64,000 nucleotides of DNA from Podaxis mareebaensis (Eukaryota; Basidiomycota; Agaricomycetes; Agaricales; Agaricaceae): the NCBI GenBank assembly GCA_018524725.1, contig JAEUWP010000472.1:62001-126000 (forward strand), in the 5' to 3' direction. Position numbers and translations under genes: made by a program. Shown piece by piece: positions 22,297 to 33,297 of the stretch (the stretch's first letter is position 1; each line of letters begins with the position of its first letter). Below the pieces are notes generated by a model, which had not been told where the DNA came from, searched no databases, and saw only the letters and a list, made by a program, of their open reading frames with translations.

Positions 22297-24043
22297 AGTC
22301 AAAGGTTTAGTGAAGAGGCTTGAGGTTAACCGGTCGGCAAGTTGCGAAATTTGAGTCTGAGAAGAAGCGTAAGCGAAAAGTGCAGGAGGTAGTATGAGAG
22401 AACACTGACTGTGAATCTGTGTTGCTGCGTTTCTGCTCTAGCACATAGAATTAAGAGGGGTTTTATATGTTTTCGACTGGGACAGCTCGCAAATGGAGGA
22501 ATTAGCAGAAATGACAAAGATTGGGCATGTTTCGGTAGGAATCTGCTCCTGAAGGCCTATGTCGTGAACGAGACTTCGGAAACGTAAGGATACTGGTTAC
22601 TTCTGTCATTTGAGATGCAAACTGAATGTCTTTACACCGCACAACAAACATGCCTTCGGTCACGGCCTGTGTCCTACTATGATAAGTATCACCTGGTGTT
22701 GATCACAACGGTGAATCCGAAAATGATACTACACGTATAGTTGTTGGTAGCCTGGCAGATTTTCTTCGTTTGCGGGTTGGATTGGCGCACCCCAACCAAT
22801 AGTGAGAGCGGCAGGTGGATGCGTTGCTTTTCAGAGGGAAAGTCATCCGGTGCATGCACCAGAGTTTTGCGTTGCAGGAACGGAAACGCGAGAGGTAAAT
22901 GCCAAGGTATAACGGCTTCTCCGTCTGAGGGACGGATGGATACCATCAAAGGCAGGTTTGGTGGTGTTCTGGGTAGTGGTGACACCGCCTTGAGGGCTGG
23001 GACCCCTAATTATCACGTCCATTCCTCAGGAAAACAATAAAGTCGGAAGGCCTCTTCTTTTCCAGAGCTCATAGCCGCCTCAGCCGGACAATTCTCGTTA
23101 TCATCTTGTTGTTTAACAGCTATGCCATCCGAAGGGCTCGAGTACAAGTAAGATATCCATTCCTGAACTTTGAGTGTCAAACCGGGCAACAAAAGCTCGA
23201 CCAGTTTGCGGAACATCCGGAGGTGATTACTATCATGTTGTGGAGTAAATTTTCTGTCAAGTCCATTCTGCTGTAGTCACGATTCTTACTTTGTGTTTCA
23301 TCCCCAGATTTTAGTGCCGTTAAAGAATCTTGACTATAATCGCCTAACGGGCGGTGCGCAGCCTCGTAACAGCTGCTCCACTGACATGCCAGTGCAGCGA
23401 GGAAACAAAGATGGGCGCATGGGGAATATATCCTTTCCTGATAGGGACAAGGACTGGGCTTTTGTGCGGCAACGAAATCCCATACATCTGAGTAGAGTAC
23501 AGCATGCTTGAGGGTGAAAGTGGTTTCATCCTACACTGGTGAGAGCCGGTATCGTTAAATAAGGGGTAGCAGGTGAGCGGAGTGAAGGCCAGGCGTGAGA
23601 ACGATGCTACAGCGGTTTGCGGAACATAGGGCGTCAGCCGATTTTTTTTCCCAAAATCGGCGAATTTTGACGACGCGGCTTATGTAAGGTCTTGCCGCGC
23701 AAATTATCGCAGCTAAGTCGACACCCTCTCTGTTGTATTCTTCCGAAATCCCAAGTACATCTCTCTTCCTTCCTCCATTTTGGTGAAGTCTCGCACTATT
23801 ATGCAGGCTTCAGGTCGTGGATGTAATGGGCTGAAGAGGAAGAGTATCTTTTAAACTTGTCACAATGATCGGCAGCACCCAGTGACGGAGTCGAAGCTTG
23901 GTCCTTCCAAGAAGCCTTCTCAGACAGCTTGGACTCTTTCCGCTGGTACTTGTGGCCATCTCTTACAACCATTATAACTGCTACACTCCCTGAACTGGAG
24001 CAAATCCTTGAGTAACATCACTCAGGCCAACACGCGATCCTCT
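22297..24043. other. Gene-poor region with one strong hairpin
   Basis: Contains the promoter of the minus-strand secreted protein and then about 1.5 kb without a supportable gene. The only structure seen is the inverted repeat at 23637-23661. Confidence 0.45.
23637..23661. repeat. 9-bp inverted repeat (hairpin)
   Basis: GCCGATTTT at 23637-23645 and its reverse complement AAAATCGGC at 23653-23661 enclose a 7-nt TTTTCCC loop. No gene lies next to it that would need a terminator. Confidence 0.7.
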
Positions 24044-26359
24044 ATGCTTCACGCTTCGTCCTCAAGTCTCGTGGTCCGCGCTCCAGCGGCTGTCGATGGG
24101 GCTGGTGATAGGGCTGGCGTGCCCATTGCTCCTACTAATACATGTGAGTGATTCCTTAGCCATACTCGAGTAAGCAGTCTCAAGTTCCCCCTACTCTGTA
24201 GCGGCTGGTTTCTTTCCACATTCCCACAATATTGCAATTACCAACTCCAGCCTTACCAGCATCGATCATTTTACCCAGATCCTTCATTCTGGCGCAACAG
24301 GTAAGGATCCACTCATGCATAAGACCTTGTTTGCTGATGTCAACAGAGGCGTGCCACCTACTTGAGCAAAATAGGACTTCCGGGGCTGAAATGGACTCTG
24401 CCGCTCGCCATCCTCCCCCGAGATGTCATCCCAAAACAAGAGTAGCGCTGAGAGGGCGAGTTACAACGTGGCTCGATAAACCGGACCGTAGATCGCACGG
24501 TTTCTGGATATTGGGTCCCGTTGGCGTCGGCAAGTCAGCAATCGCCCAAACTATTGCGGAACATTGCCACGACGTCGGTACTCTCGGTGCTACCTTTTTC
24601 TTCTCCAAACACGCCAATGATGCCAAACGGGTCATAGCCACTCTTGTGCATCAGCTCCTTATTCGGTTTCCCGACTACAAACGTATTGTTGTTCAAGTTC
24701 TTACCAACGATTCCACTATCTTCGAAAAGAACCTACGCTCTCAATTCAAGTCTCTCATCGTCGAACCATTCACTATCCTCAAAGCTCAGGGCTCACCTTG
24801 TGTTCGGCAGCCGCTGCTTATTGTCATCGACGGACTGAATGAATGCCAGCCCGAAGCAGCACAATACGAGTTGATGGAGCTTATCAACCACTGTTCCCAA
24901 TCATCAGACCCCCTTCCCCTCTTGTGGCTAGTTTGCAGTCGTCCGAGCCGTCGCATCAAGAGCATGCTCTCGCGACCGGGGATCCATTGTGAATGCGAAG
25001 AGTTGCGTTTAGATGACCCTGATTCCCGAGACGATGTCTATTACGTACTTCGGGATGGGTTGGTCACCATCCGCGAGGATAGCGACGTCTTCGATGAGGG
25101 TTGGCCATCGGAAGGTCAACTACAACAGCTTGCCGATGCTGTCGCCGGACGCTTCCCTTTTGCATCAGCTTTACTTGAATTAATTGGTGATAAGGACTTT
25201 AACAATCCACGTTTCCGGTTAGAGGCCTGTTTACGCACTATCGAGGACGTTTGTTCAGGAGATGCAGCTGATCCTTCGCAAGCTATGGATCTGTATCGCC
25301 AACGAGTACTCTCTCACAACCTCCTCGAGGCACCTCCGGTTCCCGCATCTAATGAGGGCGGTACTCGCTCTCTGTGCTCCCAAGAAGATTTGACTGCATC
25401 CATTACTGTACCCGACACAAACGAATTGCAGCCTGACCAACCCAACGAGGACGCTCAATACCCTTCCGAGCCGCTGGAGATCGAGCGGGATACTATGGAG
25501 CTCATAAACGCATTGCAATCCTTCCCTCGTAGGCCGCTTGAAGAGGTATCTGAACCCTGGATCCAAGTAGCTCGCCTAATGTTAGCCTTCATTGATATTC
25601 TCCTAATACATAACATCTAACGTTCCCCTCATAACAGAGTCAATCGGCGGGATAATGAGATTATTGAGCAGCTCCTCCTACGAAACCTTACGGGTGCCAT
25701 CAACACAAGCCTAGACCTCGCGCGCGCAAGCAGTTTGTTGAGCAGAGGGGCGATCGAGTTTTGCAATTCGCTCGCGAAAGCCGTCCCAAAGATCGAAGAT
25801 ATAGCGAAGATCGCAAATGAGATCAAGACGCATATTGTCCGGGTTACTGCGGAATTCCTGAACATTCAGCACGCAACGACTTCAGTGAGTTCCCAAAGTT
25901 GTAGTTTTCCATGGAGTACTGTTGACATGGGAATTGTTAGGCCGTCCAAGACGTCAATAGAAAGCTCAGCGGCAACCGTCCTGCTCATCAAATACTGATA
26001 TTTGGTGCGAGGAACCATACAGACTGGCTAGGTCAAACACTGATTTGGATTCGCAGAGGCAATCAATGCTAAATTGCACCTCGAAAGAGCCCGAACTCAA
26101 CTCACTGCGCAAGACAGATTGATCACCCTCTTTATCAATTGGTGGAAGCGCACAGAGGAACGACTTGTACAGATCGAGAACATCGCGCAACCTGTACCTC
26201 CTGAAGACCCCAGTCATATAGGCGAGCTGCGTGGCAAGTGGAAGTCGTTAAATGCTAGACTTGAGGGTTATGTCTCCAGTGTAAGTGATGACGTTCGTAT
26301 CTATGGACCCGTAGCGTGAGCTGGCTCAATCACCTTAGGTGCATCCGATCCAAGTGTAA
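24044..26359 (+). CDS. NACHT-domain NLR-like protein without a recognised repeat domain
   Basis: Exons 24044-24143, 24202-24300, 24347-25580, 25638-25884, 25941-26004, 26057-26280 and 26339-26359 give 662 residues; skipping the last intron gives an end at 26319. The N-terminus carries a leader common in Agaricomycete NACHT proteins (HSHNIAITNSSL), then PPPRCHPKTR. The NTPase has Walker A GPVGVGKSA and Walker B LLIVIDGLNEC. The C-terminal part is helical and charged (LLLRNLTGAINTSLDLARAS, KIEDIAKIANEIKTHIVRVT) with no WD40, ankyrin or TPR repeats visible. Fungal STAND/NACHT proteins sense ligands and trigger cell responses such as incompatibility. The 3' half is partly duplicated downstream. 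Confidence 0.82.
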
Positions 26360-26737
26360 GGCTTCTGCGCTCTGATCCACTAGAAGAGGGGGCGCTCGTA
26401 TAGTTTCACTCGACCCTTGGCGACAGAGAGAAAAAATACGATAAAGTGCCCAACCCCAGAATCACGAATGGATTGCACCGGGACCTATGGTATCGGAATG
26501 CGATATTAGCGATGCCAGGCTCATGACGCAGGATATATTCCTGAGCGGTCTCTACAGCTAACTCTAGGATAATAAGGGTCGTCACTGCATCCTTTGCGAT
26601 CCCATTCATTAAATTAAATAAAACCAATTTGCGCACGCGCGTCTATGAATCTGCCTGTGCACCGTGATCAGCGTCCAATTGGACGCTAGCATTATGGTTT
26701 TCAGACTGACAAAGTGATGCATAAGATAGGAAACTGT
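26360..26737. other. Spacer between the NLR gene and its partial copy
   Basis: About 380 bases with no gene. It separates the NLR-like gene from the duplicated 3' segment and shows no visible similarity to the NACHT-coding part. Confidence 0.45.
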
Positions 26738-27605
26738 GTTTCCGGTTAGAGGCCTGTTTACGCACTATCGAGGACGTTTGTTCAGGAGATGCAGCTGATC
26801 CTTCGCAAGCTATGGATCTGTATCGCCAACGAGTACTCTCTCACAACATGCTTGAGGCACCTCCAGTTTCCGCGTCTCCTGAGGACGGTGCTCGCGCCTT
26901 GTGCTCCCCCCAAGAAGATTCGACTGTATCTATCACCGCACCTGACACAAATGAATCGCAGTCTGACCAGTCGGCTGACGACGCTCAAGACTTGGACGAG
27001 CCATTGGAGATGGAGCAGGATACGGTGGAGCCCGTCAACTCATTGCAATCCTTCCCTCGTAGGCCACTCGAGAGGGTATCTGTGCCTGTGCCTTTGATCG
27101 AGGTAGTTCGCTTAGTGTTAGGTTTCGTTAATATTCTTCTAATGCATGGCATCTAACATCTAATTCATAACAGCGCCCATCCGCGGGACAACGAAGCCAT
27201 CGAGCAACTTCTCCGCAATCTCACGCATGCTATAAACACAAGCTTAGGCCTTGCACATGCAAGTGACTCGTCGGGTCAGGAGGCGATTAACCTTTGCAAT
27301 TCGCTCATGAAAGCTGGTGCAGAGGTCAAGGACGTGACCAAGGTCGCCAAGGAGGTTAGGACGCATGCTGTCCGGGCAACCTCAGAGTTCCTGAACATCC
27401 AGCCAGCGACTTCCTCGGTGAGTTATTGGCGGTTTTTGACTCCCTATGGTGCCATTGATCTGGACGTTGTAGGCCCTCAGTCGTGTCAAGAGTAGGCTCC
27501 AGGACGACCGTCCTGCTGGTGAGCTGCTGATTTATGGTACGAGATGACGCACAAATTGCTATGCTCGTTCATTCTAGAAGCTTCTTGAATGTCGGCCCCG
27601 TTTAT
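26738..27605 (+). pseudogene. Partial tandem copy of the NLR 3' half, lacking NACHT
   Basis: From 26738 the sequence copies the NLR gene from 25211 onward. The first 110 bases are identical; similarity then drops to roughly three quarters. The equivalent introns are kept at the same places (a 57-nt intron with GTTAGG donor at the same site, then GTGAGT after ATSS, then a GTACGA donor). Translated exons match (MDLYRQRVLSHN, RPRDNEAIEQLLRNL-type, EVKDVTKVAKEVRTHAVR). The copy lacks the NACHT domain and meets a stop (EAS then TGA) right after the last shared intron. It could still be expressed as a small helical protein from the ATG at 26812, but a decayed duplicate is more likely. Confidence 0.7.
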
Positions 27606-27779
27606 CCCGATACTTGGATTCTCAACGACCGTGTCCCTGAGAGCTCCCTACATGGAACAATGCAATAACTTTTTACGGCATTGTGTGTCATGAGGCCTTC
27701 ACTTGATTGTTCTGTACCCAGGCCCCAGCGCTCTACTGGTCTCAACCGATATAAAATAAAACTTGGCCTGGACTAATTA

Positions 27780-27794
27780 CCCCCCCCCCCCCCA
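27780..27794. repeat. C15 homopolymer
   Basis: An uninterrupted run of 15 cytosines, 26 bp upstream of the dynamin-like start codon. Confidence 0.9.
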
Positions 27795-27820
27795 ATCAAC
27801 TTTGGAACCTTTGTCCAAGC

Positions 27821-30554
27821 ATGCTTCCTTTTGACAATTCTGATAACTCCAATCAGGGGTCCCAATCATCGGGGAGCAACCACTCCGATGGTCGAGACAC
27901 CATTTCGGATGGAGAGTATGCAAAGAAATGCCGTGCTCTAATGAGGCTCCTAAGAGAGCTTCAGGATCTCCGGTACGTCCTTTTAAACAAACCCCTTGTG
28001 AAGTGTTTTGGTTGCAGGTTTCATCATTTGTGTGCAGTGCCGATACAGTTTTCGATCTGCCTAGAATCATTGTCATAGGCAGTCAGTCTGGTTAGCGGAA
28101 TTGTACCCATTGGTTGTACTCTACGTCTTGATACACTTTACCCCTTTCGTTTAGCTGGGAAAAGCTCTTTAATTGAGGCAGTCACCGGGGTAGGTCAAAA
28201 TCATACCCCGAAGAGCCCAGTATCTAAATCTGACTTCTACTGCAGATCAGCGTTCCACGGGACAGCGGAACTTGCACTCGGTAGGTTCTTGCCAGTTAAG
28301 TCGAGGTCAATGACTTACCAGCTTCCTCGCTCTTTAATAGATGTCCCATGGAGTGTACAATGTCTAGTGCTGCAACATCCTGGAGCTGCACCATCTCTCT
28401 CTGCCATGGCAAGGAGGAAGCTCGACAGTTTGGTCCCGTAATCACGAATAAGAGTGAGGTTGAGCTATGGCTCCGCCGAGCTCAGGGAGCCATCCTCAGC
28501 ACTGATGCGAACAAGACACCATGGGAGACCAAGTCAGTTGGTGATATTAAGCAAGCAATTCAGGCGGAGACCGGGATGCGGATGTTCACTGAGGACACCA
28601 TTGTCGTCAGTATTCAGGATCAAAGTGTCACAGATCTGTCGTTTGTGGATTTGCCAGGTACGAGAAATGCAGCCTTAGCCTGATTTTGTTCTTTTGTGAT
28701 ATTGGTTTTTAGGCTTGATTCAGAATTCGGACCAAAGATCCATCGACTTGATTAAGAACCTTGTTCGCAAGCATATTGCAGGAGAAAATGCATTGATTCT
28801 TGTTACAATACCTGTTAGCGGTGGGTTGAGTTCCACATCGTCGTTATTTGGTAGTTCTAATCCCATGTTTCCATATCCAGATGATATACAGAACCAAGGG
28901 GCAGTTATACTTGCTCAAGAGGCCGATCCTTCAGGCAGTCGAACAATTGGTTTGTGCTGATATCAAGTTGATCCCACCTTGCCAAAATTATGACGGTGCG
29001 GTTCCTTCGTTTCAGGTGTTCTCACCAAACCAGATGTTCTGGGGCCGGGAGATATTGGCGCACATCAAATTTGGAAGCAGGTTATGGAGAACCAGCACAT
29101 CGATAGCAATAAGAACTATCTCCAACACGGATATTACTGTGTCAGGCTCCCTGATGACGAGAAAAGACAGCAAGGCTACAATGCCCACAATCTCCCCAAC
29201 CCAAACTACTTTGATAACACAAAACCCTGGAGTGAAGTGGCAAACAGGAGATGATTTGGTGTCACTAATCTCGTCCAGGACGTCAGCGCGTTGCTCGTAC
29301 AACTTATTGAGGCGAAGTAAGTTTTATGTTACCTTAGGTTCTTCCGTGTTCGTTTACACTTGTATTATGATAGCCTCCCCAAGCTTCATGCTGCTGTTGA
29401 AGTGGCCCTAAAGGTGTGTAATGACCGCCTGGCACAACTGCCACCTCCCCTGCAGGGTGAACCTTGGGTCCACATCACACTTTTGATTAACGCGTTCTTG
29501 CAGGACCTTGAAGCAGCGAGCATTGGTGATTCCCACAAGGCTCTAGCACAAGAATGCAGGCAGCGTTACAATAATTTAAGGGAGGATATTCTCCGGACTT
29601 GCCCTCGGTTTCAGCCGAACGGTCTCGGACCTATGAGGGCTAATGGAGTCACCGATAGAGTCATTGACAAGGATGACAGTGAAGTTTATAACATAAGTGA
29701 TGTCCAGCAATTGATACGAGAGTAAGTCGATGGCAGTACAGCTTTACAGTGTCCACTTACCGAATGTTCGCTAGTTGCACTGCTTGGGAACTTCCGGGAT
29801 TCATTCCGTACAATGTGTACAAGACTCTCATTGAACAATTTGTTCGTCGGTGGGATGAGCCCATCCGAGAGTGCTTTGAAGACGTATTTGGGACATTTTC
29901 GTCCTTCCTTGACCATCTCTCCGACGTCCACTTTGCAAACTATCGCAATCTAAAATTGTTTGTCTTGTAGGAGCATCTCTTCCCGTGCTCAGTTTATTTT
30001 CTAACTGGTTTGATGCGATAGATCCTATGTTCAATCGGAGCTTGAGATGGCCAAGTCAGAGACGGAAGCTTCGGTGTGCAAACTACTCACTATAGAAGGG
30101 CGGCCTTTCTTCACCCAACGTAGCGACTTCGCTGTTAAAATGGAGGAGTGGACGCGTTACTACCGCCAAGCATTCTTTCATCGCGAAGATGGCAATCAAA
30201 ATCGGGACGAAATACACGTCATGGCTACCGTCCGCACCTATTTCCAGTTCGCATACGAAGTAAGCGCACTTCAACTCCTGTGAATTTTTCTCTCTCTGGA
30301 CTGATCATGTGACCCTGCAGAGATTTGCAGATACGATGCTGTTGATGCAGGAACACGAACTCATCCAGTCTCTGCGACCAAAGCTCGAAGAAACGCTGTT
30401 TGGTAAACTCGTGGACGTTCGGAGCAGGCCTGGTGGTCTGGAGAACCTATTATCAGAAGATCAGAATATTGAAGGAGAGAGGCAAGACCTGAAGACCAGA
30501 AGGCAAAAGTTGATGGAAATAAGGAAAAAACTAGATGATTTCTCTATGACCTGA
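27821..30554 (+). pseudogene. Mx/dynamin-like large GTPase with one in-frame TGA
   Basis: Twelve exons (27821-27972, 28038-28090, 28155-28189, 28246-28280, 28341-28657, 28713-28820, 28881-28949, 29016-29316, 29374-29721, 29775-29957, 30022-30259, 30321-30554) join without any phase error into 690 codons. The whole family layout is there: G1 GSQSAGKSSLIEAVTG, SGTCTRCPMEC, G3 DLPG, G4 TKPD, a stalk (LPKLHAAVEVALKVC, WELPGFIPYNV) and a C-terminal GED with a coiled coil. The only lesion is TGA at 29252-29254, between NRR and FGVTNL, where a CGA arginine codon would fit. Mx/dynamin proteins remodel membranes or restrict viruses. It may be a very young pseudogene, a sequencing error or a read-through gene. 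Confidence 0.85.
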
Positions 30555-31376
30555 TATAAGTACATAGCGAATTGTATTTTATGTGTTGAGAAAGCTTCTC
30601 GTTGATAAGAATAAATCTCTGACTTTATCGAACAAGATGGGATTTTTGTTGTACCTATAGGAACGGACCTTGCTATTGTAAGGTGACGTAACTTGCCTGA
30701 CGCTTGCACCCTTCAATCACTGAAGTACTCACCCTTCACCCGCATCCCAATTGACACACCTTACAAAGGATGAGTGCGGCGTATTTTCCCGTCCATGCAC
30801 CATGTGACAGATGTGACCAACTCTACCACAAAAGAACCTCATAGTGGTCACATTTGCACTTTCGACATAAGCGAGGAAGATGTTCAATTGGGTGCTTACA
30901 ATGATCTCCCTATCCCTCCTGTGGAGAGCAAGTCCTCGAACGAATACAAAGAGAGTGGTTATGCTGCTTCCGGATGGTAATTTTCCGGGTTCTTTAGATC
31001 ATTGAGGTTTCCTCAGGGACTATCCAAGGGGGTTAATTCCACCATTAACCTTGTCTGATAGGGGGGGTGGCCTTTACGGATCTCTATGTTTATACTACCC
31101 GACCTCCAGAACAGGACGCATATTTGGATTGAAGAAGGGAGGCATGCCTGGTCATGTCCTCCTTATTCCTCACATGAATGCGCCTTCGTGTGTCTGTCGC
31201 TAATGGTCCGTTTTTCCTGTCCTAGTCTGCGCACCATTCTTAGTGAGTTTGTATTTGGTTGACTCAGGGGCTAGTGCTTCCGCGTGCCACTGCATAAACC
31301 TAATGACTACCAGGTTACTACAGTCGCCTCTGCCTTATTCCATACCCCTTCGTGACATGGCTGGGTTATGGGTTTC
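30555..31376. other. Intergenic region
   Basis: About 820 bases after the dynamin-like gene. A 68-codon frame at 30774-30980 has no recognisable feature and I do not call it. No RNA gene seen. Confidence 0.4.
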
Positions 31377-32093
31377 GACAGAGTATGGGTTATGAGAATA
31401 TGTTGCGAAAATCAATTAAATTTTGAATAATTACACTTGAAATAATCATAAGGGCTATCCTACATGGCATATCGTGGCGAATCTAGTTAGGTAGTAGTTT
31501 TACATCCGTTTCACTCAGCTCCATAAACTAGTGGTAATGCCTGAATACATACGCTTTCGCTTTTTCCCAACTGCCCTTGGGAGATCGCCTGCTGCCTCCC
31601 TCAGCCGTTTCACCACCGCACTTTGTGCTTTGTCAAGCTGTACATTGGGTTGTTCCTTCAGCAGGGTGATGATGTGGGTTTTGTCAATGAGATCGGCTTC
31701 GTTATCAAGCCAATGCTCTTCTGCTTCGGAGATCTGCTTTCCCTGCTTCAACTGGGTCTGGAGCAGGGTTTTTCGTGATTGGATTTCGCGTCCAAGAGCA
31801 TGTAAGCCCTTTTCCAATGTCTGAATAGGTGAGGAGGGCATAACTGAGGTTCTCAAAAAATTGTTCAGTTGCTATGATACGACCGTTCACCACACAAAGA
31901 CAATTGCAACTGAGAATGTTACACTCTTGATGCAGGCAACTGCTATATATGGTCACCGGCGCTATGGGTTTTCGGCTCCAAAAAGCTATGGGTTATGTGA
32001 ATATACAGAGTTATGGGTTATGGGTCGAAAACTCCTGCGAACCATCTTGGTGGAAGGAATTTGCTATGGATTATGACAGAGTATGGGTTATGA
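31377..32093. repeat. 19-bp direct repeats flanking a small ORF; dispersed ATGGGTTATG motif
   Basis: GACAGAGTATGGGTTATGA occurs perfectly at 31377-31395 and 32075-32093. Further TATGGGTTATG-type units lie just outside the first copy (31361-31376) and between 31963 and 32074. The block encloses the minus-strand ORF 31515-31856. The arrangement resembles subterminal repeats of a decayed mobile element, but no terminal inverted repeats or target-site duplication were identified. Confidence 0.6.
31515..31856 (-). CDS. Short helical/coiled-coil ORF, possible mobile-element relic
   Basis: A 113-residue minus-strand frame, strongly helical and charged (LEKGLHALGREIQSRKTL, ISEAEEHWLDNEADLIDKTH, VVKRLREAAGDLPRAVGKKRKR). 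It ends soon after a basic KKRKR patch. It looks more protein-like than the surrounding frames. Proteins of this flavour occur in repeat-rich Agaricomycete DNA, by my recollection only. It lies between direct repeats and has no obvious start context, so it may be a fragment of a larger element-encoded protein. Confidence 0.4.
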   Translation of the reverse strand: MRTSVMPSSPIQTLEKGLHALGREIQSRKTLLQTQLKQGKQISEAEEHWLDNEADLIDKTHIITLLKEQPNVQLDKAQSAVVKRLREAAGDLPRAVGKKRKRMYSGITTSLWS

Positions 32094-32233
32094 CAAGTAT
32101 GGGATAAGGCAGAGGCAACTGTATCATTTTGGCCCAATTCAGCGGCGATCAATTGCTGCTTCAATTGGCCCACCGCCCTGTTCGTCAAAGCCTATAAATC
32201 TACTGCAATCCATCTCTCTCTTCCCCACCAGCC

Positions 32234-33297
32234 ATGTCGCTTCCCCACGAGCTCCTCGACAACGTCTTCTCTCATCTCCCAACAAACGACCTCCTCGCTC
32301 TCACACGCACCTCTTCCTCCCTCTCCCGCATCGCACAGCGACACCTCTACCGCAACATCTCTCTTGGCACCACCACAAAGAACCCCCTCATCCTCATCCT
32401 CCTTGCCAAGAACCCTCGCCTTGCTCGCTGCGTTCGCTCCTTTCAGATAAGACTGGAGCCTCGTTCCCCTGTCTTCAAGGCTTTCTACAATGTCCTTGCC
32501 ACTGCTCTCTCCAACATGACAGGCCTTACCTCCCTTGAACTCTACCTCAGGTCCTGTTCTTCCTCCGTCTTGCACAAGGCCATCGTCAACCCAGACGCCA
32601 TCTATCCTCGTCTGCGCCACTTTAAATCCTCCCTTCCCTTTGACGCCAATGTCGTCAAGTTTCTGTCCAAGACTCCAAATCTGGACACCCTTTCCCTTGA
32701 CCACATCCCTTCTCCTGAGGATAAACCTCTTAAAATCTGCGTCCCTCCCTCTATTGTTCCCCAACTAACAGATTTCGCGGGTCCCCAACATGCTGCCCTA
32801 GCCCTTGTCCCCGGCCGGCCCCTCGTCAGCCTTCAGCTCCATGATGGCGACTTGACCGAGGAGATTGTCGAGACCCTTGCAGGCACCTCCTCTAGACTCG
32901 TCGTTTTCTCCGCATCTACCAGTTCCCCTCCTCTACCCATTCTCAGGACCATTAGCCGCTCCATGAGCAAGCTCATGTACCTTCGTCTCATGAGTACCCA
33001 AAACTTCCTCGACGTTCCCGACAGGGTGAGATTCTCCGCATGTTTCCCCGTGCCCTTCACTACCACTCACATGTTTCCCCATTCCTTTAGACATTCTTCC
33101 TGGAGGTTGCAGACGTTCTTTATGACATTCTTGATCTAACCGCTTTCGAACTCTGTGGCATGCATTGGAATTCTTCCAAACAAAAGATCTCCGAAACCGA
33201 GGAGCGCCGCATCTGGACAACGCCGTATGAGATCTCTTTCCCTTCTCCCACAGATTCCACCGAGTTCGACGATTCGGAATCATTTTTCGCCTACTAA
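32234..33297 (+). CDS. F-box protein
   Basis: Two exons (32234-33025 and 33091-33297) encode 332 residues. The N-terminus is a clear F-box (SLPHELLDNVFSHLPTNDLL, then TRTSSSLSRIAQRHLYRNI). The rest is a leucine-rich, LRR-like region of the kind common in Agaricomycete F-box families (LTSLELYL, PRLRHFKSSLPFDA, NLDTLSLDHI, LVSLQLHDGDL). F-box proteins link substrates to Skp1-Cul1 ubiquitin ligases; the substrate is unknown. The ATG at 32234 opens the F-box directly, and a CT-rich leader precedes it. Confidence 0.88.

Noticed and set aside
30774..30980. 68-codon frame after the dynamin-like gene
   Set aside because: No domain, no signal peptide and no splice context; length is within chance expectation.
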